The notes under the pieces are model-generated. The model was not told where the DNA came from. It saw only the letters and a program-made list of their open reading frames with translations, and made no database searches. Below are positions 23,401 to 34,451 of a stretch of 64,000 nucleotides of DNA, in pieces. Both the position numbers and the translations under genes were made by a program. The DNA comes from Simmondsia chinensis (taxonomy: Eukaryota; Streptophyta; Magnoliopsida; Caryophyllales; Simmondsiaceae): contig JAGTTD010000008.1 in the NCBI GenBank assembly GCA_018398585.1, positions 8,506,501 to 8,570,500 of the forward strand, given 5' to 3'. Positions within the stretch are counted from its first letter, which is position 1. Each line of letters opens with the position of its first letter.

Positions 23401-23827
23401 TGTGAAGTTGAGCAACGTGCTATTGATTCTGACTTTGGTGCTGCAATTTGGGAGGTTTTGAGAGAAGGATTGTGAGTAGTATGCAAGCTTATGGTAATCA
23501 TCAAGATTTTAAGAGCCTTTATGTCAAGGTCGGGAGACTTCATGTTGGCATCAAGCAAGTTAGTGATTTCTTAGTGAAACCTCTCAATTGGGAGGAGATT
23601 TGCAAGCTCTTCTCGACCCCGGCTGCCGGAGGGAAAGCATCACTAAAATTGAGCTTAGAAGAGTAGAAATTTGGGACTGATGCAAGATGCAAGTTCTTGC
23701 TGCCTTAATCAGAGTTTGAGGGTGTAAATACGAATCAATAAGCATCTTGAAGCTCTATAGCAAAACCAATAAAGAGTCTTGAAGATACAACTTCTTTACT
23801 AAGATTCTTGAGGACAAGAATCTCTAA
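20459..23827 (+). other. Interior of the non-autonomous LTR element
   Basis: The longest frames are 20943-21281 (basic, helix-like), 21307-21744 and 22379-22660. They are in different frames and have no motif I recognise. Codon texture is gene-like (AAG, GAG and CAA rich), which could mean a diverged gag or captured host sequence, now broken. Confidence 0.45.
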
Positions 23828-23839
23828 ATGGGGGAGTGC
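23828..23839 (+). promoter_or_regulatory. Polypurine tract
   Basis: ATGGGGGAGTGC lies immediately upstream of the 3' LTR start and is the expected plus-strand primer site. Confidence 0.7.
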
Positions 23840-24279
23840 TGTCATGGTTCTAGAAGATGGGGCATATGAATTTGAGTATTAATAAGTCAAATTTGATATG
23901 TGTTCTTAGTTTAAGTCTAATTAGCATCTCATTAACCTCATTGGCTGGTAGCTTGTAACATAAGGAGGGAAAGTGTTAGTTAAGTGGTAGTTAGAATGTC
24001 TAGATGACTTGTATGTGAGTTTGGCGGTTAAGTCATGTCTAGGTACATTTTCTTTGTAGATATTTCTTGTAACCAACTTAGGCTTAGAGTTAGTATAAGT
24101 AGGTGAATTTCATCACTTATAAGGGGCATTGAATGATAATTGATATCTTTTCTCTCTCAATTTTAATTCTCTCTACTTTTCTTCTCTATTTTCTCTATTA
24201 CTCATCTATTTCACTTCTTTCTCATCCCACACTCTCTTTTCCCTTGATTATGATTCAAGTTGGATCTTGAATCATAACA
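23840..24279 (+). repeat. 3' LTR of the non-autonomous element (440 bp)
   Basis: It runs from TGTCATGGTTCTAGAAG to GAATCATAACA and aligns end to end with 19994-20440. Confidence 0.85.
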
Positions 24280-24454
24280 TCCAGCTATGGCCCGGGGTTG
24301 TCAGTCATAACGGGAAAAAAAAATAAAAAAAAATAATATAAGTCAACAAAAATAAACGAAAAAGAAAAATAAAACAAAAAAATAAATTAAAGTAAAATAA
24401 AATATTTTTTAAAATAAAAATAACTTGTTAATTTCTAAATCAACCTAGCCTACG

Positions 24455-24477
24455 GATTCCCTAGCAACAGCGCCAAA
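24455..24477 (-). promoter_or_regulatory. Primer binding site of the Athila-like element
   Basis: On the minus strand this reads TTTTTGGCGCTGTTGCTAGG, close to the TGGCGCCGTTGCCGGGGA site typical of Athila elements. It gives the element's orientation. Confidence 0.7.
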
Positions 24478-24742
24478 AACTCGATGGGCAAGAGCTAGTA
24501 ACGCTTTCATGCAATAATAAAAATCAATGGGTGATTTAACCACATTTGAAAATTCCAACAGCTAAATAGCAACGTTTAAAAATTGATTGCTGCTGTTACA
24601 AATCTGGTTGATTAATTACCAACGTAAGAATTAACACGAAACCCATTTTCCGTAAAGCAAATATACTTGAAATTAGCTTGTATCATTTTTCAACACTATT
24701 TATTTAAGATAATATATATATAATTAATATCAAGTCAGGTCA
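24478..24742 (-). repeat. 5' LTR remnant of the Athila-like element
   Basis: It lies between the primer site and the GGTAC duplication at 24743. At about 265 bp it is far shorter than expected for Athila LTRs and barely resembles the left LTR beyond its start, so a large internal deletion or rearrangement is likely. Confidence 0.4.
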
Positions 24743-25439
24743 GGTACCCAATAACTTTTTGAAATGTTACCTTTATTTGAACTGATATCCATAATTCTTG
24801 GGTTGGGTATACCCTAATCGGATATTTTCGACTTGGTTATCCTAATTTTTCAGATCAGGTTCGTTTCAGTTTTCCAAGTTTTTGAGTGTTTAGATATTTT
24901 TGTTTACCCCTAACTTACACGAGCCACCCTGATTGGTATTTAATTCATTTAAAAAGAAAAAAGAAATATGTGTACTCAAAATGTGCATTCAATTTCACTA
25001 CAAAGTGATGTGCAAAAAGAATAATTGGATTATACAACTAATTTTAAATAATTACAAATGCGCAAATATGGATAACCTTTCAGTATAAGAAGCGGGGCAG
25101 GCATGTGACAGTACATGGGAGGCAATGGATACGGGGAATAATATAGCAGATATCAATATGAGCTTATACCCGTAGGGACTGGTACGAGTATCCATTAAGT
25201 ACCCATGGCGGGTAATGGGGTGTAAACAATGGGTAAAGTTTCAGGTGGCACGTATGGATATAGGGGAGCCCTCACCCTATTGTCATCCCTATCAACAATA
25301 ATGGCATATATGATGTATAGTTCACATGGTTGATAAAAAAAAAAAAAAAAAAAAAAAATGAGATATATAGTTCACATTGGTAAAGATTCAAGTGGCACTT
25401 ACGAGTATAGGGTAAATAATGGCATGTTTGTAAGCTACG
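24743..25439. other. Right part of the split repeat, then unassigned sequence
   Basis: Positions 24743-24910 continue the degenerate repeat of 14415-14568. Positions 24911-25439 hold no gene. A 20-odd base A-tract lies at 25337-25359. A short motif pair (GTAAAGTTTCAGGTGGCAC near 25234 and GTAAAGATTCAAGTGGCAC near 25380) suggests an old local duplication. Confidence 0.4.
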
Positions 25440-26822
25440 AAAGTAGCGGTCCATCGATCGATCGTCCATCTATGCGGGCGTGCCTTAGAGCATGACTCAC
25501 TTATATAAAGGGGAGGAGGGCCTAATATTTTCTGACTTTTTACTGATTTTCTCTTCTTCGCCCTTCCTCGAGTCACCAAGGGAGATCCAAATTCTCACGA
25601 AGGTGAAGCACAAGTAGTCAAAGTACTGGGGATTAAAGCTAGAGTCATATCAACATCAATCAAGGGAGCTTACATCCATGAGTTATTCTTTCTCTGTCTT
25701 TTGAATTTTCGATTTATAGAACTCCTATCTGAATCCCATATTTATAAATTATTTATGATGATGACTTTCGTTATACCATTGTCCCCACCCCCTATAGGAA
25801 TTCTATATTTTAAACTGGTTTTCTTTTTATGTGCTTGTAGCCATAATTTGCTTTACCAATTTATTTGCTTATTGTCTTGTATTTATAGTCTAGATTATAA
25901 TATAACATGTTCTTCAAGAGTGTTCAAGGCCGAAGTTATAACCAACTATGACCACATTCTTTATAAAAAGCAATACTTAGTTAAGAGTGACAAAGGAAGT
26001 TAAGAATGACAAAGGAATTTGTTAGTGTTATTGAGATAATCATGCTACAACTAGAGTGATAAAATGGGTTATGTCCTTAGATAGTTCATTATCCTAAGTC
26101 AGAGTTTAATGTTAATCTAGATTTAGAGCTTATAACATAAACCTTAAAAAGTTATTGTTGTAATAAAATATAATGACGGAATTCAATATAGGCTAACCCT
26201 AATTCATACCCTGAACTAGCTTTGATCGATTGACAACACATTTGCTATTTGGATTTTTCTAACATGTGTCCATTGCATTTATTTTTTTTTCCTTTCTTTT
26301 TGGTTTAATGAATTAATTGTTATTCGATATTAATCCCCATAATTAATGTATTGCATTTTGATTAGATGATATACATTTAAGTCATAAAAGTATAATAATA
26401 TTTTTTAAAGCGTCTTTCTAACATGTACCCGTGCATTAATTGCACCATATTTCTACATTCAATTGGCCAGATACAATTAGCAGTAATAATAAATTTTGCA
26501 TTAGCCAATCAAATGCTAAAATATGGTGTGTTTAATACCATTGGGCACATTTTAGAAATTTTCTTTTTTAAATTATTAAAAAAGAAGATAAATCAAGTGC
26601 AATTAATGTATCTTTATGTTAGACATACCCTTGATATTTAAATTGCTTTAATTTCATTAATTGTACAACATTTCCTATAAAAACTGATATTTAAACGATT
26701 CATTAATTACTAAATTAAACTTTATACCTTTGTGACTATGACATCCATATACCCAGCTTAGCTACGAAAAACTTGTATGTTTGCGAGTACGCGATTTTTA
26801 CCCTCTTTAAAACCACGCGAGT
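25440..26822 (+). repeat. Solo LTR related to the Athila-like element, opposite orientation
   Basis: The reverse complement of the LTR at 14569-15600 shows matching blocks in matching order here: a TATATAAA box near 25502 followed by GGGGAGG and a GGCCTAAT block, GTCAAAGTACTGGGGAT, ATTCTTTCTCTG-type leader, the AATGACGG block near 26172, and a terminal AGTACGCGATTTTTACCC with CTCTTTAAAACC near 26790-26815. No coding region adjoins it. The upstream limit is uncertain because the U3 parts are too diverged. MITE-like sequence expands it near 26255-26640. Confidence 0.55.
26255..26640. mobile_element. MITE-like inverted repeats inside the solo LTR
   Basis: TTTCTAACATGTACCC near 26414 and the reverse complement of GGGCACATTTTAGAAA near 26546 form about 16-bp terminal inverted repeats around a 150-bp core. 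A second related end (TTCTAACATGTGTCC near 26258) and AATTAATGTATC with GTTAGACATACCC near 26605-26632 suggest a nested pair. No target duplication was identified. Confidence 0.45.
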
Positions 26823-27320
26823 TATTAAAAGCATGCTCTTGCATACCAAAGCAAATTTTCCTGTTGTTTGAAAAATAAAGGAGAATGGTTGTATTTTGAA
26901 ACCTGAACCTTCCCTAAAAGGTGAAATTAAGTGTGTTTTCTTTGGATCCTTCTAATATTATATTATGCCTTCAGTCCTTTTAACAAAAAAATGCGAAGAA
27001 AAGGCTGATTGAATGCCCCTACACCAATTATTATATTTTGCCCCTTTGTGTTTGTATTTGTCCCCCTTTGTTAATGAATTTTAACATTTCCTCTTTGGCC
27101 ATTTTCATCCCTCACTTTCACTCTTTCTCTTATCCAAGCCCACACCATCATGCCCAGAAAATGAAATTGTCAAATTTTGTTCGTTTGGGGAGATGTTTTG
27201 TCTCAAAAGTAATCAGTGTTAAAGGTTAAGCTGATTGGTTTTATGCTCTAACATGTTGTCTTATACAAATGTCTATTGGACTTAAAACGTGGATATTACA
27301 TGGGCCCACCTCATATCCGT
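26823..27320. other. Intergenic; right end is half of a TRIM-like repeat
   Basis: No gene is seen. The last 95 bases (TTAAGCTGATTGG, TATTGGACTTAAAACGTGG, GGGCCCACCTCATAT) match a repeat whose other half resumes at 41019 beyond the copia insertion and whose full unit is seen at 41036-41225. Confidence 0.5.
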
Positions 27321-27880
27321 TGGAGAAATAAATAAAAATATTACCTCAATAGCGCGGAAATGAAGAATTTCCAATGAAATAGAGCCGAGCGAGGCATCGA
27401 TCACGCTTTCTTTAAGACGGTTTCTAAACTCCTACGGATAAACCCGATGCTGTAGGTATAACAGCGCGCCATCCCCGGGATACAACACTCAGCAATCGCT
27501 ATTACTCTTAAACCCTGCACCGATCTAAGAGGCCAAAACCACACTATCCAAACACCCTTAATCCAAAATTATAAAGAGGGGAATTATAGTAGAAGATGGT
27601 GAGTAAGATTAAGATAAACTCTTGTATGACAACACAATTTTCTAATTGCCTATTTATAAGATAAAATTAAGAGTATCATCAAATCAAAACATTACTACAA
27701 ATATCCGTTGCTTCTGTTGGCAATTAAAATGGGCCTTCAATGATATGTTGACTCAAATGATGTGATTATCCAGCATGCACAACAGTACAATTTTTAATGA
27801 TTAATTTATTTTTTATTTTTTTTATATATTAGTTTATTTATTTAATAAAATAAGCAACATTTTTATTAAAAAAACCAACA
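27321..27880 (-). repeat. 3' LTR of copia A (left)
   Basis: It runs from TGGAGAAATAAATAAAAATA to TTAAAAAAACCAACA and shares its two ends with 40502-41018 (CTCAATNGCG, GAGCCGAGCGAGGCA, ACGCTTTCTTTAAGACGG, then AATTGCCTATTTATAAG to the end). The middle, about 27428-27638, differs completely from the other LTR. A PPT-like AAAAGGTGGGAAAT (minus strand) adjoins its inner edge. Confidence 0.8.
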
Positions 27881-28441
27881 ATTTCCCACCTTTTAATAAA
27901 AAATTGGGTTAAGTAGAGCTTTCATACATCATAAGGGCGGCCTTGCCTTGAAACTCTTACTAGTGTTTCAACAGCTCTTGTACTAGACTTATGGTGGACT
28001 AAGCCTTGAAACTTTAATTTCTTGAGGGCACGTATAATGCATCACACATACGAAAGCTCAAAGTGTATATGAGTTTTGGAAGCTCGCACATTATGGCCCT
28101 GTACATCACTTGGATTTCATGAGTGCTCTAGAGAACTAGCCCTAGTTCTCATAAGTGGCGGCCTTGACCTCTACACTCATATAGGAGGATCCGTCAAGAA
28201 TGTGCTCGTGGCCACACATTCCACCCGTATGGGCTACAGACCATATTAAGAGCTGTGTTAGCTCAACCTCAGTTACGGCCACAAGTGAGCATGCTCGGCA
28301 CCATGGGGATGAGCTATCAATCAATTTCAAATACAAAGCATGCTATCCGAGTTACTCCATGATTTTTTTGTCCCTTTTCAGGGTATCCTCATGAGCAACT
28401 TATTCCTCTTTGGGCTTCAGGCCCATCTCCCTTGATGTCAT
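27881..28441 (-). other. 3' untranslated part of copia A
   Basis: This lies between the RNase H stop codon and the polypurine tract and holds no conserved domain. Two overlapping short frames on opposite strands near 28142-28394 are unlikely to be genes. Confidence 0.5.
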
Positions 28442-29030
28442 CTAAATCTTATCGCTAGCTAGAACTTTTGTTAATGGGTCAGCAATATCATTGTGTGACC
28501 TCACATGAACAATATTCACGGCGCCATTAGTAAGATGTTCTCTTACTCAACTATATTTTCTCCTCACAGACTTGGATTTTCCATAATAATATTTATTATG
28601 CACCTGTCCAATTGCCGCGGTGCTATCATAATGCAACAATATAGATGGCACTGGTTTCTCCCATATAGGGATATCACGCAACAAGTTTCTTAACCAATTT
28701 GCCTCATCACATGCAATAAACAAAGCAATAAGCTCTGCCTCCATTGTGGACTTTGCTATATTAGTTTGCTTTTTTGACTTCCAACTTATTGCACCACCAC
28801 CTAAGGTGAATACATAACCACTAGTAGACACAGCGTTTTCAGTGTGAGAGTTCCAATCTGCATTATAAAAGCCTTCAACTACATCTAGAAATCTGTTATA
28901 ACATAAAGCATAATTCATAGTCCTTTTTAGATATCTCATTAAACGATTAATAGCAATCCAATGATGGAATGACGGTTTATGCGTGAACCTGCTCAAAACA
29001 CCAACTGCATACGCAATATCAGGACGTGAT
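28442..29030 (-). pseudogene. Copia A RT C-terminus and RNase H
   Basis: The minus-strand translation shows SRPDIAYAVGVLSRFTHKPS, the start of the RNase H region, then NADWNSH, STSGYVFTLGGGAISWKSKKQ, STMEAELIAL and DSTAAIG, followed by VRSHNDIADPLTKVL before TAG at 28442-28444. These are standard copia landmarks; the Asp of NADW, the Glu of EAEL and the Asp of YDST are kept. A single TGA (28544-28546) interrupts the frame. The N-terminal side stops at the GTATC duplication (29031) of the inner insertion and continues at 37114. Confidence 0.88.
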
Positions 29031-29035
29031 GTATC

Positions 29036-30499
29036 TAAAGGTCCAAATAGCAATATAAGAGGGGGTGAATTAGGTTCTTTAGTGATAAATAAAAATTTAA
29101 ATTTATGAACCAAAAAATTAATTAAAAGCTAAACAATAAATTTCAAATGAAAAAAATAAAGATAAAAATAAAAGGGATGCACAAAGATTTTTATAGTGGT
29201 TCGCTTCCAAACTGGAAGCTAGTCCACTTCTCAAGTCACTACTCTTAATCACTTGAGCCTTCAACTAATCTCGATGATCCTTTTTAAAAACAAGCTCAGG
29301 ATCCAACCTTTAAAACAAGTCTTTTTGAACCTAGGCTCATGACCAACCTTTTACAACCTATCCTTTCGTAACCGTAGGCTCAGGATCCAACCTTTGCAAT
29401 ACAACAAATTTGAATAAAGCAATGAAAGAATTATAGCAGTCAAATTCTTCACTCTTTCAAGAGTGAATTGACACTTGATCAAGCTTAGCCAAAGCTAAGG
29501 ATATGACAATAAAGCTCAAAAATCAACAATAAGAGAACAGGTGATGCTCTAATAAAAGTTGTAAACAAAAACTTAAAAACAAACCTTTAAAGCGTAAGTA
29601 TGTAAGAGAAGTTTTTATCAAAGAATGCTTAGAGAGTATTTGATGATTTCAACTAAAGCATTCAAGCCCTATTTATAGGCAAATGAGGGCCAATAAGACA
29701 TTCAAAAAGTTGGGAAAAGGTTTTGGAAAGAAATCAAGTCAAAAGTAGCCGTTTTGAGCTTTTTTAGTCTGTGTGTCAACACACATCAGCTCTTGGTGGC
29801 TACTGTAAGCCTGTGTGTCGACACTCAGCCTACCCAGGTGCATTTACACATTTTGATCAATTTGGTTGATTGGTGGAAACTTTTATCACATTCCCTAAGT
29901 TAAAAAATTGATTGATCGATTGCTATATTTGTTCAATTTTTTTTTTGAATCTATTTCCCACTTAACTTTGATCATAAAAAATGATTGGTTCCATAAATCA
30001 AGCTAAATCATCACTCATTAAAATTTTATCTTTATTTTATTTGATCATACTTTTCAAAGTACCAATCTTAAAAAATATTATAATTGATAAGCTAGATTGG
30101 TTTAATTTTAACTTGAATATTTTTTCAAATAAAATTTGATAAATCAACTTTCTAAAATATTTTTCAAAAACATTTTTATAAGAGCATCACATATCAATAT
30201 TAGACTTGGACTCAATTGATATATCCCGATCCTAAGTCCTAGACAATAAAAATAAATAACTTTAGGATGCTCGGACTCAAATCAGGTTCTTTTCAATTTG
30301 GATGAATCTTCTCTTCAGCTTTTATCTCTTTTCCTCTTGATTTATCATCTTTTCGAAAGCTTTGTATCCTTGATTAATCTATATGTTCCTAGCTTTCTTA
30401 TAAGTCACTTAAAAATAAGATTAGAACAATTTAAATTCCATGACTCACTAAATGGTTGTTATCATCAAAATTGTAATATTATTGGCTTTAAGGCCAACA
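29036..30499 (-). repeat. 3' LTR of copia B (left, 1464 bp)
   Basis: It aligns throughout with 35641-37108. The outer TG has become TA at 29036. It contains the near-palindromes TGTGTGTCAACACACA (near 29769) and TGTGTGTCGACACT (near 29812). By eye about one base in ten differs from the other LTR over the first 230 bp, so the insertion is old. Confidence 0.92.
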
Positions 30500-30515
30500 A
30501 TCTCCCCCTTTTTGA
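30500..30515 (-). promoter_or_regulatory. Polypurine tract of copia B
   Basis: The minus strand reads AAAAAGGGGGAGAT immediately before the LTR start, the expected plus-strand priming site. Confidence 0.85.
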
Positions 30516-31041
30516 CGATGACAAACATTTGGTGTTTTCTCTTGAAAATGTGAAAGTTAAAGTATAGATTTCATCATAAGAGTATTCACTTATTGAAGCA
30601 TACACATGACTCTGAACTTATGGAGTAATGTATATCATGATTAAGGTTCAAATTCAATTGTTCCCCCAAAGTTGATGCATTTTAGGGATCATTTTTAACA
30701 TTTCTCAATCAAGCACATAACTATGTATGAATATCACACATCAATTTTTCTCCCCCTTTGTCATCAACAAAAAGCGCAAGATGAGGGATACAAAATCTCA
30801 GCACGAGCATAAATAAACACAAGGATGAATCATAACATTGTAACACTTAAAGTATAGTGTTTGTACAATAATGATGATGTAGCTCCAAGATTTATTTTCT
30901 TTTCCTCTTTTTTGTTGAAAAGATGAGTTTTTGACAAAAATTGAAGGTTTTGATGTTGAAATGTAGTTAGAAACTTGTTTTCTGGAAGAAATTTGAAGAA
31001 AAATAATGGTCTTTGGAGAAAATTTGAAGGAAAAGTGTTAG

Positions 31042-31077
<36 letters not shown>

Positions 31078-31398
31078 TTAAAGATGAATGTGTGTGTCAA
31101 CACACAGATGCAGAGCAACGATACTGTTGCTCTGTGTGTCGACACACAGAAGACAGAACTGCGCTTTGTTTCTCTATGTGTGTGTGTGTGTGTGTGTGTG
31201 TTTTTTTTTTTTTTTTAATATTTTTAAAAATTGGTCCAAGTTCCTATATCCATGAATTGCATAAGATTACTTGGTCCATTGGAGCTCTTTTATGATGAGT
31301 ATTAAAACTCAGTATTAACTGCAAATGACTCATGTATGCAATTAAGGTCAAGATGATAGATTACACATGCCAATTTTACTTCTAATGTTGCAAAAGAT
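30516..31398 (-). other. Copia B 3' spacer with microsatellites
   Basis: No domain is present. It contains a (GA)n run at 31047-31074, a (GT)n run at 31177-31201 followed by a T-tract to 31216, and two copies of the TGTGTGTC(A/G)ACACACA palindrome near 31088 and 31131, the same motif as in the LTRs. The long spacer after RNase H is usual in SIRE-type elements. Confidence 0.6.
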
Positions 31399-33200
31399 TT
31401 ATTCACCTAGAGATTTAGTAAAAATGTCCGCTAATTGGTCATTGGAGGGAACAAATTTTACAATGACATCTCTTTTGAGTATATGATCACGAATGAAATG
31501 ATGTCGAACCTCAATATGCTTTGTTCTTAAATGTTAAGCCGGGTTTTTAGTTAGGCATATAGCATTAGTGTTATCACACATTATGGCAGCATGGTCAATA
31601 TGAATGCCATAGTCATTTAATTGGTGCATTAACCATAACATTTGAGCACAACAACTACCACATGCAACATATTAAGCTTGGGTAATGGATAAAGCAATGG
31701 ACTTTTGCTTTTTGCTAAACCATGATACCAAAGGGTGACCAAGGAATTGACAAGTACCACTAATCGTTTTTCGGTCCACTTTGTATCCAGCAAAATCTGC
31801 ATCACTAAATCCAATTAAATCAAAAAAATCACATTTAGGGTAAAATATGCCTAAAGTAGGAGTACCAACTAGATATCGAAATATTCTTTTCACGGCATAT
31901 AGATGAGATTCCTTGGGACATGCTTGAAATCTAGCACATAAATTTACACTGAATAATATATCAGGTCTACTAGCGGTAAAGTAAAGAAGGGATCCAATCA
32001 TACCTCGATATAGCTTTTGGTCCACCTTTTTACCTTTTTCATCCATATCTAACTTAAGAGTTGAACTCATTGGTGTTGCTATTGCCTTGGAATTTTCCAT
32101 GCCAAATTTCTTGAGCATTTCCTTTATGTACTTGGCTTGGTTGATGAAATTTCCTTCCGTACCTTGCTTGATTTGTAAATCCAAGGAAGTAGTTGAGTTC
32201 TCCCATCATACTCATTTCGAATTCCCTACTCATAAGATTTGCAAATTCTTCACAAAGAGATGGATTCGTAGCACCAAATACTATATCATCAACATAAATT
32301 TGTACGATAAGAATGTCATGTTTAGAGTGTTTGATAAAAAGTGTGGTGTCAACTTTTTCTCTTGAAAATCCATTTTGCATTAAAACGGAACTCAATCTCT
32401 CATACCAAGCTCTCCGAGCTTGTTTCAATCTATAGAGTGTCTTTTTGAGTTTGAAAACATGATTGAAAAATTTGTCATCCTCAAATCTGGGTGGTTGTTC
32501 AACATAAACCTCTTCTTCAATAAGACCATTTAAAAATACACTTTTAACATCCATTTGAAAAAGTTTGAAATCTTTAAATGAAGCAAATGCACATAAGAGT
32601 CTAATAGCTTCTAGTCTAGCAATGGGAGCAAAGGTTTCCTCATAGTCTATACCTTCTTCTTGGTTATAGCCTTTAGCTACCAACATTGCCTTATTTCTTA
32701 CCACGTTACCTTCCTCATCCTTCTTGTTGCGGTAGACCCACTTGGTACTTATGACTTCATGATCTTGGGGTCTATCTATAAGTTCCCATACATCACTTCT
32801 CTTGAATTGGTTGAGCTCTTCCTCCATTGCCATTAGCCAATTTGCATCATTAAGATCTTCTTTTATGTTCTTGGGCTCTTCAAGAGAGAAGAATGCGGCT
32901 AAATGACAATATTCCATTAATGCATGCCTAGTTTTTATACCTTGAGAGGGATCACCAACGATTTGACTTATTGGGTGATCCTTCAAGTATTTCCAATCTC
33001 GTGGTAAGTTTCCCTCTTTGGATTCTACATTTAGGTTATCTCCTTTTGATTCATTCATTTGAGTGTTAGATATAACCTTTTCTTACTCATTGGATGAGTG
33101 TGTGATGTTTATTGATTTGATTACTATATCATCGTCATCACAAGGAGTTCTAGAGGACAAAACATTAGTTTCATCAAAAACTACATGTATAGACTCATCT
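31399..33200 (-). pseudogene. Copia B reverse transcriptase and RNase H
   Basis: RT motifs in order are [57 protein letters not shown] and [12 protein letters not shown]; the catalytic YVDD is intact. A frame shift near 32184 separates FLGF from the continuation at [13 protein letters not shown]. RNase H shows FSDADFAGYKVDR and FSKKQKSIALS; the conserved AEYVA reads A-stop-YVA (31672-31674), so the catalytic Glu codon has become TAA. A second stop follows NPA in the LTKNPA region. The end, NDQLADIFTKSL, reaches TAA at 31399-31401. The protein copies element RNA into DNA; this copy cannot make it complete. Confidence 0.9.
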
Positions 33201-34077
33201 TTGTCTTTTTATTATAGACTCTATATGCTTTGCTTATTAAAGAGTATTCAATGAAAATACTTTCATCAACTCGTGAATCAAATTTTCTAAGATTTGCTTT
33301 GCCATTGTTGTGAATGAAGCATTTGCGCCCAAAAGGTTTAAAATATGCAATGTTTGACTTTCTACTTTTATAAAGTTCATATGGTGTTTTCTTTAAAATT
33401 GGTCTTATTAAATCTCGATTTAAAATATAGCAAGCGGTGTTGACGGCTTCGGCCCAAAAAGATTTAGGCAAGTTATTTTCACAAATCATTGTTCTTGCCA
33501 TTTATTCAAGAGGTCTATTTTTTCTTTTAACCACTCCATTTTGTTGAGGAATTCGAGGTGCCGAAAAATTGTGATCAATTCCGAAGTAATCACAATGAAT
33601 TTCAAAATCATCATTTTCAAATTTCCTTCCATGATCCCTTCTAACCGAAACAATTTTCAAATCATTTTCATTTTGTACTTTTTTACAAAATTTTTCAAAT
33701 TTATCAAATGATTCACTCTTATGAGAAAGGAATAGGACCCAAGTAAAGCGGGAGTAATCATCAACAATGACAAGTTCATATCGCTTTCCACCAAGGCTAA
33801 AATGACTAGTAGGACCAAACAAGTATATATATAAGAGTTCAAGATGCCTTGATGTTGAAACTACGTTCTTGGGTTTGAATGACGATCTAGTTTGTTTGCC
33901 ATATTGACATGCATCACAAATATGATCTTTTTCAAATTTGAGCTTTGGTAAACCTCTAACAAGATCATTTTTTGAAAGTTTTGAAATTAAATCCATACTA
34001 GCATGTCCAAATCTTCTATGCCAAATCCAATGATCATTTTCGTTCAAGACATTAGAACATTTCACAAGTTCATACAT
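33181..34077 (-). pseudogene. Copia B integrase
   Basis: The HHCC zinc domain is visible (WHRRFGHASM, CDACQYGKQ), then the core: GGKRYELVIVDDYSRFTWVL, VRRDHGRKFEN and PRIPQQNGVVKRKN. Of the catalytic DDE triad, the first Asp (normally LHIDLFGP) is Tyr in LLYIYLFGP and the Glu (normally NGVVERKN) is Lys; only the middle Asp in RRDHG remains. A stop codon at 33502-33504 splits the frame and a shift near 33200 leads into RT. The enzyme would be dead even without the stop. Confidence 0.88.
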
Positions 34078-34136
34078 TCAAGATCAATCATATAGACATT
34101 ATCACATCTTAATTGATCAAGTAATAAGTCATTCAT

Positions 34137-34410
34137 TTAAGCATGCTCCACTGCATATTTAAATGACTTAAGATTGTGCATGATAAACTCTCTCACATAG
34201 TAGACTAATGTCAAGAAAATTATGCATAAGATCATCAACAAGTAAACCATCATATATGCAAGGAGAAGAGTTAGAAGTAATATTACCAATACCGATGATT
34301 TTTCTATTCTTCTTGTTGAAAGAGAGATTTTTCCTTTCCTTGGTTTGATAAAAGTGGACTTGCATTTATCTCTAGTCATATGAGTTGTGAAACTACTACC
34401 AAAGTACTAC
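34137..34410 (-). pseudogene. Copia B protease remnant
   Basis: YFGSSFTTHMTRDKCKSTF replaces the usual YLDSGCSRHMTGDK, so the catalytic Asp is lost. In another frame KIIGIGNITSNSSPCIYDG and LLVDDLMHNFLDISLLCE match the following protease strands, so a frame shift lies near 34330. It sits between gag and integrase as expected. Confidence 0.78.
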
Positions 34411-34451
34411 TTTTGATTTTTGTTGTCAATCTTCTAGCCCACCTATACAAT

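Larger units (their letters stand above)
19994..24279 (+). mobile_element. Non-autonomous LTR retroelement without recognisable proteins
   Basis: Two direct LTRs (19994-20440 and 23840-24279) begin TGTCATG and end GTAACA or ATAACA. They flank a primer site, a 3.4-kb interior and a polypurine tract. The interior has only short frames. None shows gag, protease, integrase or RT motifs, so the element would need proteins from another family (a LARD-type arrangement). It lies within the Athila-like element in opposite orientation. The flanking pentamers (TCTGG left, TCCAG right) agree only partly, so the duplication has decayed or is absent. Confidence 0.75.
14569..24742 (-). mobile_element. Athila-like Ty3-gypsy retrotransposon remnant
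   Basis: The element lies on the minus strand between GGTAC at 14564-14568 and GGTAC at 24743-24747, starting TG and ending CA. From right to left it has an LTR remnant (24478-24742), a primer binding site of the Athila type (24455-24477), a gag remnant (19411-19975), a protease remnant (17860-18235), long non-coding sequence and the other LTR from 14569. Reverse transcriptase, RNase H and integrase are absent, so it is heavily deleted. The tract 19994-24279 is a later insertion. The two LTRs differ strongly, so the pairing rests on position, the TSD and the start motif CGATGGGCAAG versus TGATGCG. Confidence 0.6.

Noticed and set aside
32087..32365. Plus-strand 92-codon frame at 32087-32365
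   Set aside because: It is the antisense of copia B reverse transcriptase.
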